Made by a program: the position numbers and the translations under genes. Below are positions 27,551 through 35,736 of a stretch of 64,000 bases of DNA, one piece after another (the first letter of the stretch is position 1; each line of letters starts with the position of its first letter). The stretch is from Pseudomonadota bacterium (lineage in GTDB: Bacteria; Pseudomonadota; Gammaproteobacteria; Steroidobacterales; Woeseiaceae): the NCBI GenBank assembly GCA_022567295.1, contig JADFHE010000003.1:38721-102720 (forward strand), given 5' to 3'. Below the pieces are notes generated by a model. The model was not told the DNA's origin, ran no database searches, and was given only the letters and a program-made list of their open reading frames with translations.

Positions 27551-28705
27551 TTAGTTGACGCCCAGCGCGACCTTAACGGCGCGTTCTCTGATCGGCCCGC
27601 TACGATTGAAGAACCACATGCCCACCGATCTTATTCTTTCCACAACCGTGGAGTCTGTCGCAAACAGGCGGTTGAGGCCAGTCATGAAGTGCAACATTGT
27701 TAAATTGGCGCCCTTGCGCGCGCGCTCATAGCGGCGCAGGACAGGCCTGTCTCCAGGGTGCAGCCCGGCGCCAATCGCCGCATCAATTACGCGCGCAAGT
27801 TCACCCGCATCCTGCAACCCAAGGTTCGCGCCCTGCCCGGCTAATGGATGAATCGAATGTGCAGCATCCCCTATCAATGCCAAACCCGGTTGCACATAAT
27901 CCCTGGCATGCTGCGCACAAAGCGGAAACGCGCCTTTCGGACCTGCGACCGTCAATTCACCAAGAACCCCATCGGACGCGTCGCTCAACATGCGACCCAG
28001 TGCCTCGTCTGACGCGTCCAATGCCATTTCTGCAATATCAGGCGTCGTCGACCAGACGACAGAAATGCGACCATCCGCCAGTGGCAACATACCGAGTGGT
28101 CCATCGCGCAAGAATCTCTGCCACGCCGTCGCATTGTGCTCGCGTTGCGTTTCCAGATGCGTGACCAGGGCCATCTGCCGGTACGGCCATCGGTGCGTCC
28201 TGATGCCTGCCAGCTCACGTACGAAAGAACGAGCACCATCAGCACCGATAACCAGATCTGCTGCCGGCAGGACCTCGATCTGCGTCTCGAATCGCAATGC
28301 AACAGTCGTTTTATCCAGCACCTCCAATAAGGCGTGCTGCAACAGCACGTTTTCGACAATGAAACCCAACTGCGGTACCGCGAATTCGGCTGCATTGAAG
28401 CGCAATGCAGATCCGCTGTCAGGCGTATCATTTTCATCCCACACGGTCATGCACTGGTACGGTGAAACGCGCGCATCTTCTACGCCCGTCCATGCGCCGA
28501 CCGAATCCAGTAGCGCAGCGGAGCCGTTGGCAATAGCCGATACGCGAAGTGAAACGTCATCGTCAGCAGAAAAGACGGGGCGCTTTGCCGCGTCGATCAC
28601 GGTGATGTCCAGAGCGTCAGATTGATGCCCTTCAGCCAGCAAGGCCGCAAGCGTCAGCCCGGTAATTCCACCGCCGACGATGATGATTTTGAAGCGCGCC
28701 TTCAT
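27551..28705 (-). CDS. ubiI: FAD-dependent ubiquinone-ring hydroxylase, UbiI type
   Basis: Flavoprotein monooxygenase of the UbiH/UbiF/COQ6 family acting on the aromatic ring of ubiquinone precursors. The FAD dinucleotide fold is IIIVGGGITGLTLA; the middle motif is GADGARSFVRELAGI, and the second FAD motif is GDAAHSIHPLAGQGANLGLQDAGEL. That last version is the UbiI/UbiF-type wording, whereas the neighbouring gene has the UbiH wording. The order pepP-ubiH-ubiI is as in E. coli. Its start overlaps the ubiH stop by four bases. Which carbon (C5) it hydroxylates is inferred from synteny. Confidence 0.85.
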   Translation of the reverse strand: MKARFKIIIVGGGITGLTLAALLAEGHQSDALDITVIDAAKRPVFSADDDVSLRVSAIANGSAALLDSVGAWTGVEDARVSPYQCMTVWDENDTPDSGSALRFNAAEFAVPQLGFIVENVLLQHALLEVLDKTTVALRFETQIEVLPAADLVIGADGARSFVRELAGIRTHRWPYRQMALVTHLETQREHNATAWQRFLRDGPLGMLPLADGRISVVWSTTPDIAEMALDASDEALGRMLSDASDGVLGELTVAGPKGAFPLCAQHARDYVQPGLALIGDAAHSIHPLAGQGANLGLQDAGELARVIDAAIGAGLHPGDRPVLRRYERARKGANLTMLHFMTGLNRLFATDSTVVERIRSVGMWFFNRSGPIRERAVKVALGVN

Positions 28706-29934
28706 CGGATCGGCATACCACGTGACAAGCGAGGTAACTCACCGGCGAGACCCATCGTATGCTTTGCAAATAGCGAGCGAACTCCGGGTATCAAGTCGAA
28801 ACCGAGCATGCCGATATTTCGCAGCGTCCGTAAACCCGGGCGTGTACTACCGAACAGACGCACGAGATTGTCCGTGAAGTGCACCAGCTTTTTCTGATCC
28901 GAACGACGCCACCTTGCGTACCGGTCCAGCAATTGCGAAGCACCCGGATCTAATTCGTCCGACTGTCCATCAGCAATGCAGTCGCACAGTGCGGCTACAT
29001 CACGCATACCGAGGTTGAAACCCTGGGCCGAAACAGGATGTAGGCCGTGGGCCGAATTACCGATCAACACACTTCGAGTTGCCGTCATTCGCACCGCTTT
29101 GCTTAATACCAACGGATACGCAACTCGTTGACCAACACGAGAAAATTTCCCCAGACGAAAACCGAACTCCTGCTGAATCTCAGCCAGAAATTCGTCGTCA
29201 TCCAGTCCAAGGACCCGGTCTGCGTCGTCCTCTGAAACAGTCCAGACAAATGCTGCGCGATCATCAGCAATCGGCAGAATCGCCAATGGACCCTGCGGGG
29301 TAAAGCGCTCGTATGCACGATGATCCAGATTCTTCTCGGGCAGGAGATTGCCAATGACCGCGCACTGTCCATACTCGCGGCGCTGCGCCGATATGCCCAT
29401 CATCTCGCGAACTGCAGAATTTGCTCCATCCGCTGCGACCAGCAGTTTACACGTTAGCGTTTGTTTGCCATCGCCGGACTTAAGTGTCGCGGCTGCCTGG
29501 TCGGGTCCCAGCTCGATCGCCTCAATACGCGCGGGGCAAAACACATTTACGCCGACGACAGCATCGAGCTTCGATTGCAGCACCTCGCCCAGTACGCGAT
29601 TGATAACGACGTAGCCGAGCGCATCGATTCCCTGTTCTTCAGCGTCGATATGAGAGAAACCGAAACGACCTTTGTCGGAAATATGAATTGCCCTGATCGG
29701 CGTCGAAGCAGCGACGACTTCATTCCAAATGCCCATCGCTTCAAACATGCGTTGCGTGCTTCTCGACAATGTCGTCGACCGATCATCAAAACTGGGCTGC
29801 AGTCTCTGCTTGCGAGCAACGGCCTCAACAACGGCAATTTGCAGTCCGAGCGGTACCAGCGCAAGCGCGAGGCTCGTTCCAATCATTCCGCCACCGGCGA
29901 TGACGATATCGTAAGTGTCTTTCTTAGATTTCAT
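28702..29934 (-). CDS. ubiH: 2-octaprenyl-6-methoxyphenol hydroxylase UbiH
   Basis: Second paralogous flavin hydroxylase of ubiquinone synthesis, expected to act at ring C1. The FAD site is IVIAGGGMIGTSLALAL; GADGANSAVREMMGI-like (ADGANSAVREMMG) and GNSAHGLHPVSAQGFNLGMRDVAAL follow, the latter matching UbiH. It lies between pepP (three-base gap) and ubiI, the conserved gammaproteobacterial order. Length 410 aa. With Coq7 at 36.5 kb all three ring hydroxylases are in this window. Confidence 0.88.
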   Translation of the reverse strand: MKSKKDTYDIVIAGGGMIGTSLALALVPLGLQIAVVEAVARKQRLQPSFDDRSTTLSRSTQRMFEAMGIWNEVVAASTPIRAIHISDKGRFGFSHIDAEEQGIDALGYVVINRVLGEVLQSKLDAVVGVNVFCPARIEAIELGPDQAAATLKSGDGKQTLTCKLLVAADGANSAVREMMGISAQRREYGQCAVIGNLLPEKNLDHRAYERFTPQGPLAILPIADDRAAFVWTVSEDDADRVLGLDDDEFLAEIQQEFGFRLGKFSRVGQRVAYPLVLSKAVRMTATRSVLIGNSAHGLHPVSAQGFNLGMRDVAALCDCIADGQSDELDPGASQLLDRYARWRRSDQKKLVHFTDNLVRLFGSTRPGLRTLRNIGMLGFDLIPGVRSLFAKHTMGLAGELPRLSRGMPIR

Positions 29935-29937
29935 TGT

Positions 29938-31248
29938 TTATGTGGACGTGCTGCCCATTAAGGCCTCAATATCATCGGGGTCCCTCACCAGCCCTTTGCT
30001 CAGTACGTCCGGCCCGTTATTTGTCACAGCAACATCGTCTTCAATGCGAATTCCGATGTTGCGAAACTTTTTCGGAACCTTGCGATTGTTGTTGATGTAG
30101 ATACCGGGCTCCACGGTCGTTACCATCCCCGTTTCGAGCATGCGCCACTCGTCACCCACTTTATAATCACCAACGTCATGCACATCCATGCCAATCCAGT
30201 GCCCAGTACGGTGCATGTAGAACTGCTGATAAGCACCATCCCTGATCAGCTTTGGCAGTGAGCCGTCGAGCAAACCGAGATTTTTGAGGCCCTTGGTAAT
30301 GACTCTGACCGCTGCGTCGTGCGGCTCATTCCAGTGATTGCCGACGACAGTCTTGTCAATCGCTGCCTGCTGCGCCTCAAGCACGATCTCGTATACCGCG
30401 CGTTGTTCGGAAGTGAAGCGCCCATTGATCGGAAATGTGCGCGTGATGTCAGAGGCGTAGTAATCAAACTCACAACCCGCATCGATCAACAGCAGGTCGC
30501 CATCCTTCAGTTCGGCATTATTTTCGACGTAGTGCAGGATGCAGGCGTTCGCGCCCCCGCCAACGATCGGGCTGTAGGAAACCCAGGCATCGTTGTGGCG
30601 AAACTCATGACGAAACTCAGCCTCAACCTCATATTCGTACATGCCCGGGCGCGTGATTCTCATCGCTCGCTTGTGCGCCTCGACGGCTACTTTGGCCGAC
30701 TTGCGCATCGCCGATAATTCGCCACGACTCTTGTACAGCCGCATGTCGTGCAACAAATGATCGAGTGCCACAAACTCCTGCGGGGTGTGGACACCGTGTG
30801 ACAATTTCGAGCGTAGCGTATTGATCCACTCAGCTATGCGGGCATCAAACTCTGAGTACATACCCATCGTGTAATAAACCCGACTGCAGGACTCCATGAT
30901 CCCAGGCAGGATGTCGTCGAGATCGTCAATCGGAAACGCGTCGTCCGCGCCATAGTTTTCTACTGCGCCCGCCTGGCCGGCGCGCAGACCGTCCCACAGC
31001 TCCCTTTTTGGGTCTTTTTCGCGACAGAACAGCAAGTATTCACCGTTCGCCCGTCCGGGTACCAGCACCGCTACTGCCTCAGGTTCCGCGAAACCGGTCA
31101 GATAGTAGAAATCGCTGTCCTGACGGAAACGATACTCAACGTCTCGGCTGCGCGTTCTGACCGGAGCAGAAGGCAAAATCACGATGCCGCCCGGACCGAC
31201 CATACGCATCAGCTGCCTACGCCGCTTTTCGAATTCCCTGCTATTCAT
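29938..31248 (-). CDS. pepP: Xaa-Pro aminopeptidase P
   Basis: Dinuclear-metal 'pita-bread' aminopeptidase that removes an N-terminal residue preceding proline. The metal ligands are visible in order: LLIDAGCEFDYYASDITRTF (two Asp), HRTGHWIGMDVHD (His), TTVEPGIYI (Glu) and GIRIEDDVAV (Glu). The N-terminal creatinase-like domain starts RRRQLMRMVGPGGIVILPSAP. Length 436 aa matches E. coli PepP. Its ATG overlaps the final TGA of the ygfB remnant, keeping the ancestral ygfB-pepP coupling. Confidence 0.94.
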   Translation of the reverse strand: MNSREFEKRRRQLMRMVGPGGIVILPSAPVRTRSRDVEYRFRQDSDFYYLTGFAEPEAVAVLVPGRANGEYLLFCREKDPKRELWDGLRAGQAGAVENYGADDAFPIDDLDDILPGIMESCSRVYYTMGMYSEFDARIAEWINTLRSKLSHGVHTPQEFVALDHLLHDMRLYKSRGELSAMRKSAKVAVEAHKRAMRITRPGMYEYEVEAEFRHEFRHNDAWVSYSPIVGGGANACILHYVENNAELKDGDLLLIDAGCEFDYYASDITRTFPINGRFTSEQRAVYEIVLEAQQAAIDKTVVGNHWNEPHDAAVRVITKGLKNLGLLDGSLPKLIRDGAYQQFYMHRTGHWIGMDVHDVGDYKVGDEWRMLETGMVTTVEPGIYINNNRKVPKKFRNIGIRIEDDVAVTNNGPDVLSKGLVRDPDDIEALMGSTST

Positions 31249-31507
31249 TGGGCTTCACTGTCAATATTTCGAATGCCAGCCAACTCCTCGCAGCACAGCC
31301 GCGCCGCCACCCGCAGGTATTCGATGAGCTCGGCATATGCCGAGTCATCTTCCTCCGCGTTTGATTCGTCGTCCAGTCCGGCGCCGCTGGCACGCCCACG
31401 ATCGCGAGCCTTCCCGTCAATAATCCTTGCGTTTGCGCAGCGTCCCAATTTGCGCCGCACTGTTTAAGGGCGTCTTCGAAAATATCGTGCCCGACCATTT
31501 CATCCAT
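31245..31507 (-). pseudogene. ygfB: Decayed ygfB (UPF0149) remnant
   Basis: Two short frames cover this region. The first, from an ATG at 31507, reads like a UPF0149 N-terminus (FEDALKQCGANWDAAQTQGLLTGRL). The second, in another frame, ends with the UPF0149 C-terminal helix (EDDSAYAELIEYLRVAARLC) and a TGA overlapping the pepP ATG. UPF0149 proteins are normally about 180-190 aa with a long middle domain; here the whole region is 88 codons. The gene has therefore lost its middle and has a frameshift near the Trp-Thr-Thr / Leu-Asp-Asp junction. The position directly upstream of pepP is the conserved place for ygfB, which supports the identification. A sequencing error could explain the frameshift but not the missing middle. 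Confidence 0.72.
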
Positions 31508-31635
31508 CCGGATGCCAACCTTGTCAATTCCACCAATCTCTTATGATCCCACGGACCGCCCAATCTGACCACGTCAGCATGACCCATCCTCAAGCGGCGA
31601 TTGATTCTGACCTAAGGCCTGACTATATTGAACGT

Positions 31636-31866
31636 ATGGGAGAGAACATCAACACGACTTTCGAACACGAATTAAAGCGACTTGAGAAGCGTGTCGACGC
31701 ACTCGTGCGCGTTTGCGATAAGTTACAGGACGAGAACCGCTCGCTCAAACAACGTCAGGATATGCTGACTTCGGATCGTGCCAGCTTGCTGCAGAAGAAC
31801 GAACAGGTGCGTGCGCGCGTTGAGGCGATGGTTGGCCGACTAAAAACGATGGAGCAAGGCTCTTAA
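31636..31866 (+). CDS. Small coiled-coil protein (TIGR02449 family)
   Basis: The track ORF begins at 31543, but the conserved part starts at the ATG at 31636, giving 76 aa. It is a single heptad-patterned coiled coil (ELKRLEKRVDALVRVCDKLQDENRSLKQRQ). Proteins of this family usually lie just upstream of zapA, as here (22 bases), and may take part in division-ring assembly in a ZapB-like way; that function is inference from position and shape. Confidence 0.8.
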   Translation: MGENINTTFEHELKRLEKRVDALVRVCDKLQDENRSLKQRQDMLTSDRASLLQKNEQVRARVEAMVGRLKTMEQGS

Positions 31867-31888
31867 TTTTAGGGCAGGAGTACTTTGA

Positions 31889-32203
31889 ATGACCGAACAA
31901 ACCGCCCAGGTAAGTGTCAGAATCCTGGACAAGGAATACCAGGTAGCCTGCCCCGCCGACGAGCGGACGAACTTGCTCGATTCCGCCGAGATACTCAACG
32001 CGAAAATGCGTGAGATTCGCGACACAGGCAGAATCGTCGGCCTGGACCGCATCGCTGTTATGGCGGCGCTGAACATGGCAAATGACCTGCTTAATGCCAA
32101 CGCGCGAGATCAAGAACTTGAAGGCGGTATTAGCGACCGCCTGAAACTTATTTCCGATCGCGTTGACCACGTACTGGGTGACTCGCAGCAGCTCGATCTC
32201 TGA
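31889..32203 (+). CDS. zapA: Cell division protein ZapA
   Basis: ZapA bundles FtsZ filaments at midcell. The 104-aa protein has the N-terminal beta-hairpin (VSVRILDKEYQVACPADER) and helices LLDSAEILNAKMREIRD and DRIAVMAALNMANDLL, followed by a C-terminal coiled coil. A GCAGGAG site lies about 8 bases before the ATG. It is followed by 6S RNA and ygfA, the classic gammaproteobacterial order. Confidence 0.93.
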   Translation: MTEQTAQVSVRILDKEYQVACPADERTNLLDSAEILNAKMREIRDTGRIVGLDRIAVMAALNMANDLLNANARDQELEGGISDRLKLISDRVDHVLGDSQQLDL

Positions 32204-32240
32204 TCGGCGCGCGGGTCGCAATGCACGATAAAATCAGATT

Positions 32241-32430
32241 GGCGTCTCCTGCAGTGTTCGATACTGACCTGGATACCTCCCGACCCTAAATTTTCACCTC
32301 GGGGTCGCTGTCTGTCGGCTGCATATGAGCAAGACCGTTTCGACGGTGAGCCTGTTACAGCCACGGCTGACCCCACCTGTTGCTCCGGTTCGAGAGCGAA
32401 GGTTTGTGACGGCACAGGCGGGAGGCGCCT
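32241..32430 (+). ncRNA. ssrS: 6S RNA (SsrS)
   Basis: The 245 bases between zapA and ygfA are the conserved site of 6S RNA. A closing stem is visible between GGCGTCTCCTGC at the 5' end and GCGGGAGGCGCC near the 3' end. The central region contains the typical GGGTTACAGCC-like element (gcctgttacagccacgg) and an interior that can form the large open bubble mimicking an open promoter. A TAAAAT -10 box at 32229-32234 lies about 7 bases upstream of the predicted 5' end. 6S RNA binds sigma70-RNA polymerase in stationary phase. Ends are approximate. Confidence 0.85.
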
Positions 32431-32463
32431 CCTTCTCAAAGCATTCTATTGTTGATCAACGTG

Positions 32464-33018
32464 ATGCATGAACTTCGCACGAAGGCATTACGCGCACGAC
32501 GCGAAATGACCGTCGACAATCGCGCTGCCGCCTCCGAAATAATATGTAATAAAGTGACGCGTTCACGGCTTTTTGCATCTGCATCCTTGCTTGCTTGTTA
32601 CTTGCCCATGAGTGATGAAGTGGATACATGGACTATCATCGAACGCGGCTGGCGCGCAAACAAGCGCATTTTCGTGCCCATAACGCGCAACAACGGCAAA
32701 ATGTTTTTTCGCGAGATTCGACCAGATACGACGTTGCTTCGAAACCGCATGTCGATCTGGGAACCCGATTCAGGTGAAATAATCTCACCCCGCGAGCTGC
32801 AATTGGTTATCGCACCAACCGTGGTTTTTGATGCTTCCAATCATCGAATCGGCATGGGCGGCGGCTATTATGATCGCTGTTTTTCCTTTCTTAAACACAG
32901 GAAGCGATGGTTCAAACCAAAACTGTTAGGCATTGCGTTCGAATGCCAGAGAGTCGAGAAAATATCGCCAAATACTTGGGATGTACGGCTTTATCGTACC
33001 TATAGCGAAGCGAACTAA
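32464..33018 (+). CDS. 5-formyltetrahydrofolate cyclo-ligase
   Basis: Converts 5-formyl-THF to methenyl-THF with ATP, recycling folate that accumulates through side reactions of serine/glycine metabolism; E. coli names are ygfA or fau. The signature FDASNHRIGMGGGYYDR is present, together with ALRARREMT at the N-terminus and ACYLPMSDEVDT. The track begins at a TTG at 32449; I prefer the ATG at 32464, giving 184 aa. Its place behind 6S RNA is conserved. It complements the glycine cleavage, thyA and folA genes elsewhere in the window. Confidence 0.92.
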   Translation: MHELRTKALRARREMTVDNRAAASEIICNKVTRSRLFASASLLACYLPMSDEVDTWTIIERGWRANKRIFVPITRNNGKMFFREIRPDTTLLRNRMSIWEPDSGEIISPRELQLVIAPTVVFDASNHRIGMGGGYYDRCFSFLKHRKRWFKPKLLGIAFECQRVEKISPNTWDVRLYRTYSEAN

Positions 33019-33238
33019 TACTTTACTTTCCCGTAAGAATCCGCATTCTTCGACGCCAGGCAGCAATCCGTCCACTCAGTAACGTTTAAGTATTATTTTT
33101 CCCCGCAGATTGCGATAAATCTGTCGTGAATCATCGCAGATGAAGTCAGTTTTTTCTTTGTTTGCTCGAAAATACTTTTTCACATCGTGGCACTCATATC
33201 ACTGAGCGTTTTTTGATAACTATCTGTACGCGAGTAGC

Positions 33239-33268
33239 TTGCTGGATTTTTCGGTCTTGTTGTATATA
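33239..33268 (+). promoter_or_regulatory. Predicted promoter of the histone-like gene
   Basis: TTGCTG, an 18-base spacer and TATATA (or overlapping TATACT) precede the lysine-rich gene, with an initiation point near 33275. The whole stretch 33019-33300 is unusually AT-rich for the window and contains no ORF; apart from this promoter I see no other defined element in it. Confidence 0.5.
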
Positions 33269-33300
33269 CTCAACGCCGGGTACCCGACACGGAGAAAAGT

Positions 33301-33648
33301 ATGGCTACCAAAAAGAAGTCTCGTAAAAAAGCTTCGAAGCGGAAAGTCGCTAAGAAGCGGAAAGTAACCGCGAGAAGAAAGTCAGCGCCGAAAAAGCGCC
33401 GAGTAACGAAAAGGAAAAAAACCGCTAGGAAGAAAAAGCGGGTTGTGAAGAAAAAGGCCAAGAAAAAGGCCAAAAAGAAAGTAGCGAAACGTAAGACTAA
33501 GAAGAAGGCGAAGCGTAAAGCCAAGAAGAAAGGGAAGCGTAAAGCCAAGAAGAAGGCGAAACGCAAAGCCAAAAAGAAAAAGGCGAAGAGGAAAGCTAAG
33601 AAGCGGAAAGCCAAGAAGAAAAAGGCGACCCGCAGAAGGAAACGGTAG
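33301..33648 (+). CDS. Lysine/arginine-rich histone-H1-like protein
   Basis: 115-aa protein in which 79 residues (about 69 percent) are Lys or Arg. The rest is mostly Ala, with some Thr, Ser and Val and no acidic residue. The sequence is built from imperfect KKAK, KRKAKKK and KKKAKRK repeats, as in bacterial histone-H1-like nucleoid proteins and the tails of AlgP-like proteins. A GGAG site sits six bases before the ATG, a promoter lies upstream and a strong terminator follows, so it is a free-standing transcription unit. It should bind DNA or RNA electrostatically and be largely disordered. The poly-lysine repeats make the antisense Phe-rich ORF an artefact. A specific role is unknown. Confidence 0.85.
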   Translation: MATKKKSRKKASKRKVAKKRKVTARRKSAPKKRRVTKRKKTARKKKRVVKKKAKKKAKKKVAKRKTKKKAKRKAKKKGKRKAKKKAKRKAKKKKAKRKAKKRKAKKKKATRRRKR

Positions 33649-33689
33649 CTGACCGATCGCTTGGGAAGAGCCTTCTTCCAGAGCAGAGC

Positions 33690-33717
33690 AAAAGAGCCCG
33701 CACATGCGGGCTCTTTT
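33690..33717 (+). terminator. Strong intrinsic terminator after the histone-like gene
   Basis: AAAAGAGCCCGC and GCGGGCTCTTTT form a perfect 12-base-pair stem with a four-base loop (acat) and a T run. The symmetric A and T runs would let it act in both directions, insulating the histone-like gene from rpiA. Confidence 0.93.
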
Positions 33718-33749
33718 CATTTACCCCGAAATCTCTATAGTACGCAGCT

Positions 33750-34409
33750 ATGGAAGCATCGGACAAAAAACGTAACGCAGCCAAAGCGGCGCTTGAGTTT
33801 ATCCAACCCGGCATGATACTCGGTGTTGGCACGGGCTCCACGGTCGATTTCCTGATCGAAATGCTACCCGTTATTCGCGACAAAATCGATCGCGTGGTAT
33901 CCAGTTCCAAGGCATCAACGAAGTTACTCGAAGAACACGGTTTCGAGGTTGCAACTCTGAATGAAGTTGGCGACTACGACATTTACGTCGATGGAGCTGA
34001 TGAAAGTAACAAGCGCTTGCAGTTAATTAAAGGCGGCGGCGGCGCTTTGACTCGCGAGAAAATTCTGGCTGCCGCTGCACGTCGCTTCATCTGCATTGTC
34101 GACGACTCTAAACTGGTCGGCATGCTCGGCAAATTTCCATTGCCGATTGAGGTATTGCCGATGGCCCAGGAAATGGTTTCGAGACGTTTGGTGAAAATGC
34201 GCGGTCAGCCGGTTTGGCGGGAAGGGTTTATTACCGACAACGGCAATCACATTCTTGATGTCCACGACCTGCAAATTACTAATCCGCTCGAGATGGAAGC
34301 CCGGATAAATCGTATCCCTGGTGTAGTAACGGTTGGAATATTTGCCGAAAGAACGGCCGACATTCTGCTCATAGGCGAAGATAGTGGCGTTCGTGAGATG
34401 CGCGTCTAG
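33750..34409 (+). CDS. rpiA: Ribose-5-phosphate isomerase A
   Basis: Interconverts ribose-5-phosphate and ribulose-5-phosphate. Motifs in order: AALEFIQPGMILGVGTGSTVDFLI, VSSSKASTKLLEEHG, DIYVDGADESNKRLQLIKGGGGALTREKI (catalytic Asp and Glu-Lys region) and the C-terminal GIFAERTADILLIG. Length 219 aa is standard. It is a single gene after the terminator; rpe, the neighbouring pentose-phosphate step, lies 3.6 kb away. Confidence 0.96.
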   Translation: MEASDKKRNAAKAALEFIQPGMILGVGTGSTVDFLIEMLPVIRDKIDRVVSSSKASTKLLEEHGFEVATLNEVGDYDIYVDGADESNKRLQLIKGGGGALTREKILAAAARRFICIVDDSKLVGMLGKFPLPIEVLPMAQEMVSRRLVKMRGQPVWREGFITDNGNHILDVHDLQITNPLEMEARINRIPGVVTVGIFAERTADILLIGEDSGVREMRV

Positions 34410-34552
34410 GCCCTAAGATTGTGGGTGGAACCACCAATTGTTGCTATATATCCGCCCAAACGGAACGTTATGTTCCAATTATGCAAACGAAATCATAGTT
34501 AGGCTGCGGCGGATGCATCGTCGTATCTTGACAGCCCCTATGCACCAGATAT

Positions 34553-34626
34553 TGGCTGGGGGAGAGGGATTCGAACCCCCGTTGGCGGAGTCAGAGTCCG
34601 CAGTCCTACCACTAGACGATCCCCCA
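34553..34626 (-). tRNA. tRNA-Gln (anticodon CTG)
   Basis: On the minus strand TGGGGGA pairs with TCCCCCA in the acceptor stem, followed by the encoded GCCA end. The D arm has TCTAGTGGTAGGA; the anticodon loop is CTCTGAC, read as CTG; the T arm is CGGGGGTTCGAATCCCTC-like. Length is 74 bases including the encoded CCA. It lies just downstream of rpsI on the same strand. Confidence 0.95.
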
Positions 34627-34652
34627 AAAAGAATCGGCCACAACTGTCGCAA

Positions 34653-35048
34653 TTAGCGTTTCGAGAACTGCGTCGCACGACGTGCTTTTCGCAGACCGAC
34701 TTTCTTGCGCTCAACTTCACGCGCGTCGCGGGTAACGAAACCAGCTTTTCGCAGCGGCGGGCGTAATGATTCGTCGTATTGCATCAGGGCGCGTGTCAGG
34801 CCGTGGCGAATCGCGCCAGCCTGGCCCGTTGTGCCACCACCTTTAACCGTAACCCTGATGTCGAATTTCTCGCCAAGTTGCGTCAATTCCAGAGGCTGGC
34901 GAACAATCATCTGTGCCGTCTTACGACCAAAGAAAACGTCCAGCGGACGATCGTTAACCGTGATATTGCCACCGCCCGGTCTCAGAAATACTCGAGCTGT
35001 TGATGTCTTGCGACGTCCGGTGCCGTAGAAAAAGGTATCACTCATCAT
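34653..35048 (-). CDS. rpsI: 30S ribosomal protein S9
   Basis: Small-subunit protein whose C-terminal tail reaches the P site. Conserved [17 protein letters not shown] at the N-terminus, [19 protein letters not shown] in the middle and the basic [17 protein letters not shown] tail identify it. Length 131 aa. It follows rplM by 27 bases, as is near-universal in bacteria. Confidence 0.98.
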   Translation of the reverse strand: MMSDTFFYGTGRRKTSTARVFLRPGGGNITVNDRPLDVFFGRKTAQMIVRQPLELTQLGEKFDIRVTVKGGGTTGQAGAIRHGLTRALMQYDESLRPPLRKAGFVTRDAREVERKKVGLRKARRATQFSKR

Positions 35049-35075
35049 CTTGTCTCAGTGCCAAAGGCCAGAACC

Positions 35076-35510
35076 TTAGGCGTTAACTTCCAAAGGAATC
35101 GGTTGTTGCGCGGCGTGGTTATGCTCAGGGCCCGCATATACTCTCAGTTTGCCAAACATCTGGCGTCCCAGCGGTCCGCGCGGCAACATGCCCTTAACGG
35201 CCTTCTCAATGACACGCTCGGGAGCTTTGTCAAGCAGTTTTTCCAGCGAGATAGATTTCAAGTTGCCGATGAAGCCCGTGTGATGGTAGTAGATCTTGTT
35301 CTGCATTTTGTTTCCGGTCACACGAATCTTCTCCGCATTGACGACAACAATGTAGTCACCTGTATCAACGTGCGGAGTGTATTCCGGCTTGTGCTTGCCA
35401 CGCAAACGACGCGCGATTTCAGTCGACAGGCGACCGAGAGTCTTACCTGTTGCATCAACCACGTACCAGTCGCGGCGTACGTCTGCCGGCTTTGCAGAAA
35501 ACGTGTTCAT
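35076..35510 (-). CDS. rplM: 50S ribosomal protein L13
   Basis: Early-assembly large-subunit protein. Conserved [51 protein letters not shown] and [19 protein letters not shown] are clear. The track ORF starts at 35552, but the conserved N-terminus begins at the ATG at 35510, giving 144 aa. It heads the rplM-rpsI operon behind a good promoter with a leader of about 120 bases, which may carry autogenous control as in E. coli. Confidence 0.97.
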   Translation of the reverse strand: MNTFSAKPADVRRDWYVVDATGKTLGRLSTEIARRLRGKHKPEYTPHVDTGDYIVVVNAEKIRVTGNKMQNKIYYHHTGFIGNLKSISLEKLLDKAPERVIEKAVKGMLPRGPLGRQMFGKLRVYAGPEHNHAAQQPIPLEVNA

Positions 35511-35638
35511 AATATTTCGGTATCCGTCGGGAATGCTCTTGTCAATCGTCACTTTGGGGGACGGGTCTAGCTAATACGCTTGCCCAGCTTGCCGTCCGCG
35601 CACAACTCAACGTTCCCCGGAGTGGCGAAAGGCGCAAA

Positions 35639-35667
35639 ATTTTACTTGAGCCCTCGCCCCATTGCAA
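35639..35667 (-). promoter_or_regulatory. Predicted sigma70 promoter of rplM-rpsI
   Basis: On the minus strand TTGCAA, a 17-base spacer and TAAAAT give a near-ideal promoter. The predicted start near 35632 leaves an untranslated leader of about 120 bases before the rplM ATG at 35510. A TTGACA at the 3' end of this leader lacks a usable start-site position and is probably fortuitous. Confidence 0.6.
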
Positions 35668-35736
35668 ACAATCAGGAGATTTATTTTTCTATATATATAT
35701 CAATAATTTACAGGACACTAAATGACCCTAAGCAGG

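Noticed and set aside
27990-28625. 211-aa plus-strand ORF
   Set aside because: Antisense to ubiI with no ribosome binding site or recognisable domains.
33181-33240. CRP-like site (TGGCA-N6-TCACT) upstream of the histone-like gene
   Set aside because: The left half matches only three of five consensus bases; too weak beside the good site at 47272.
33270-33614. 114-aa Phe-rich minus-strand ORF
   Set aside because: Mirror of the lysine codons of the histone-like gene (AAG/AAA read as Phe and Leu).
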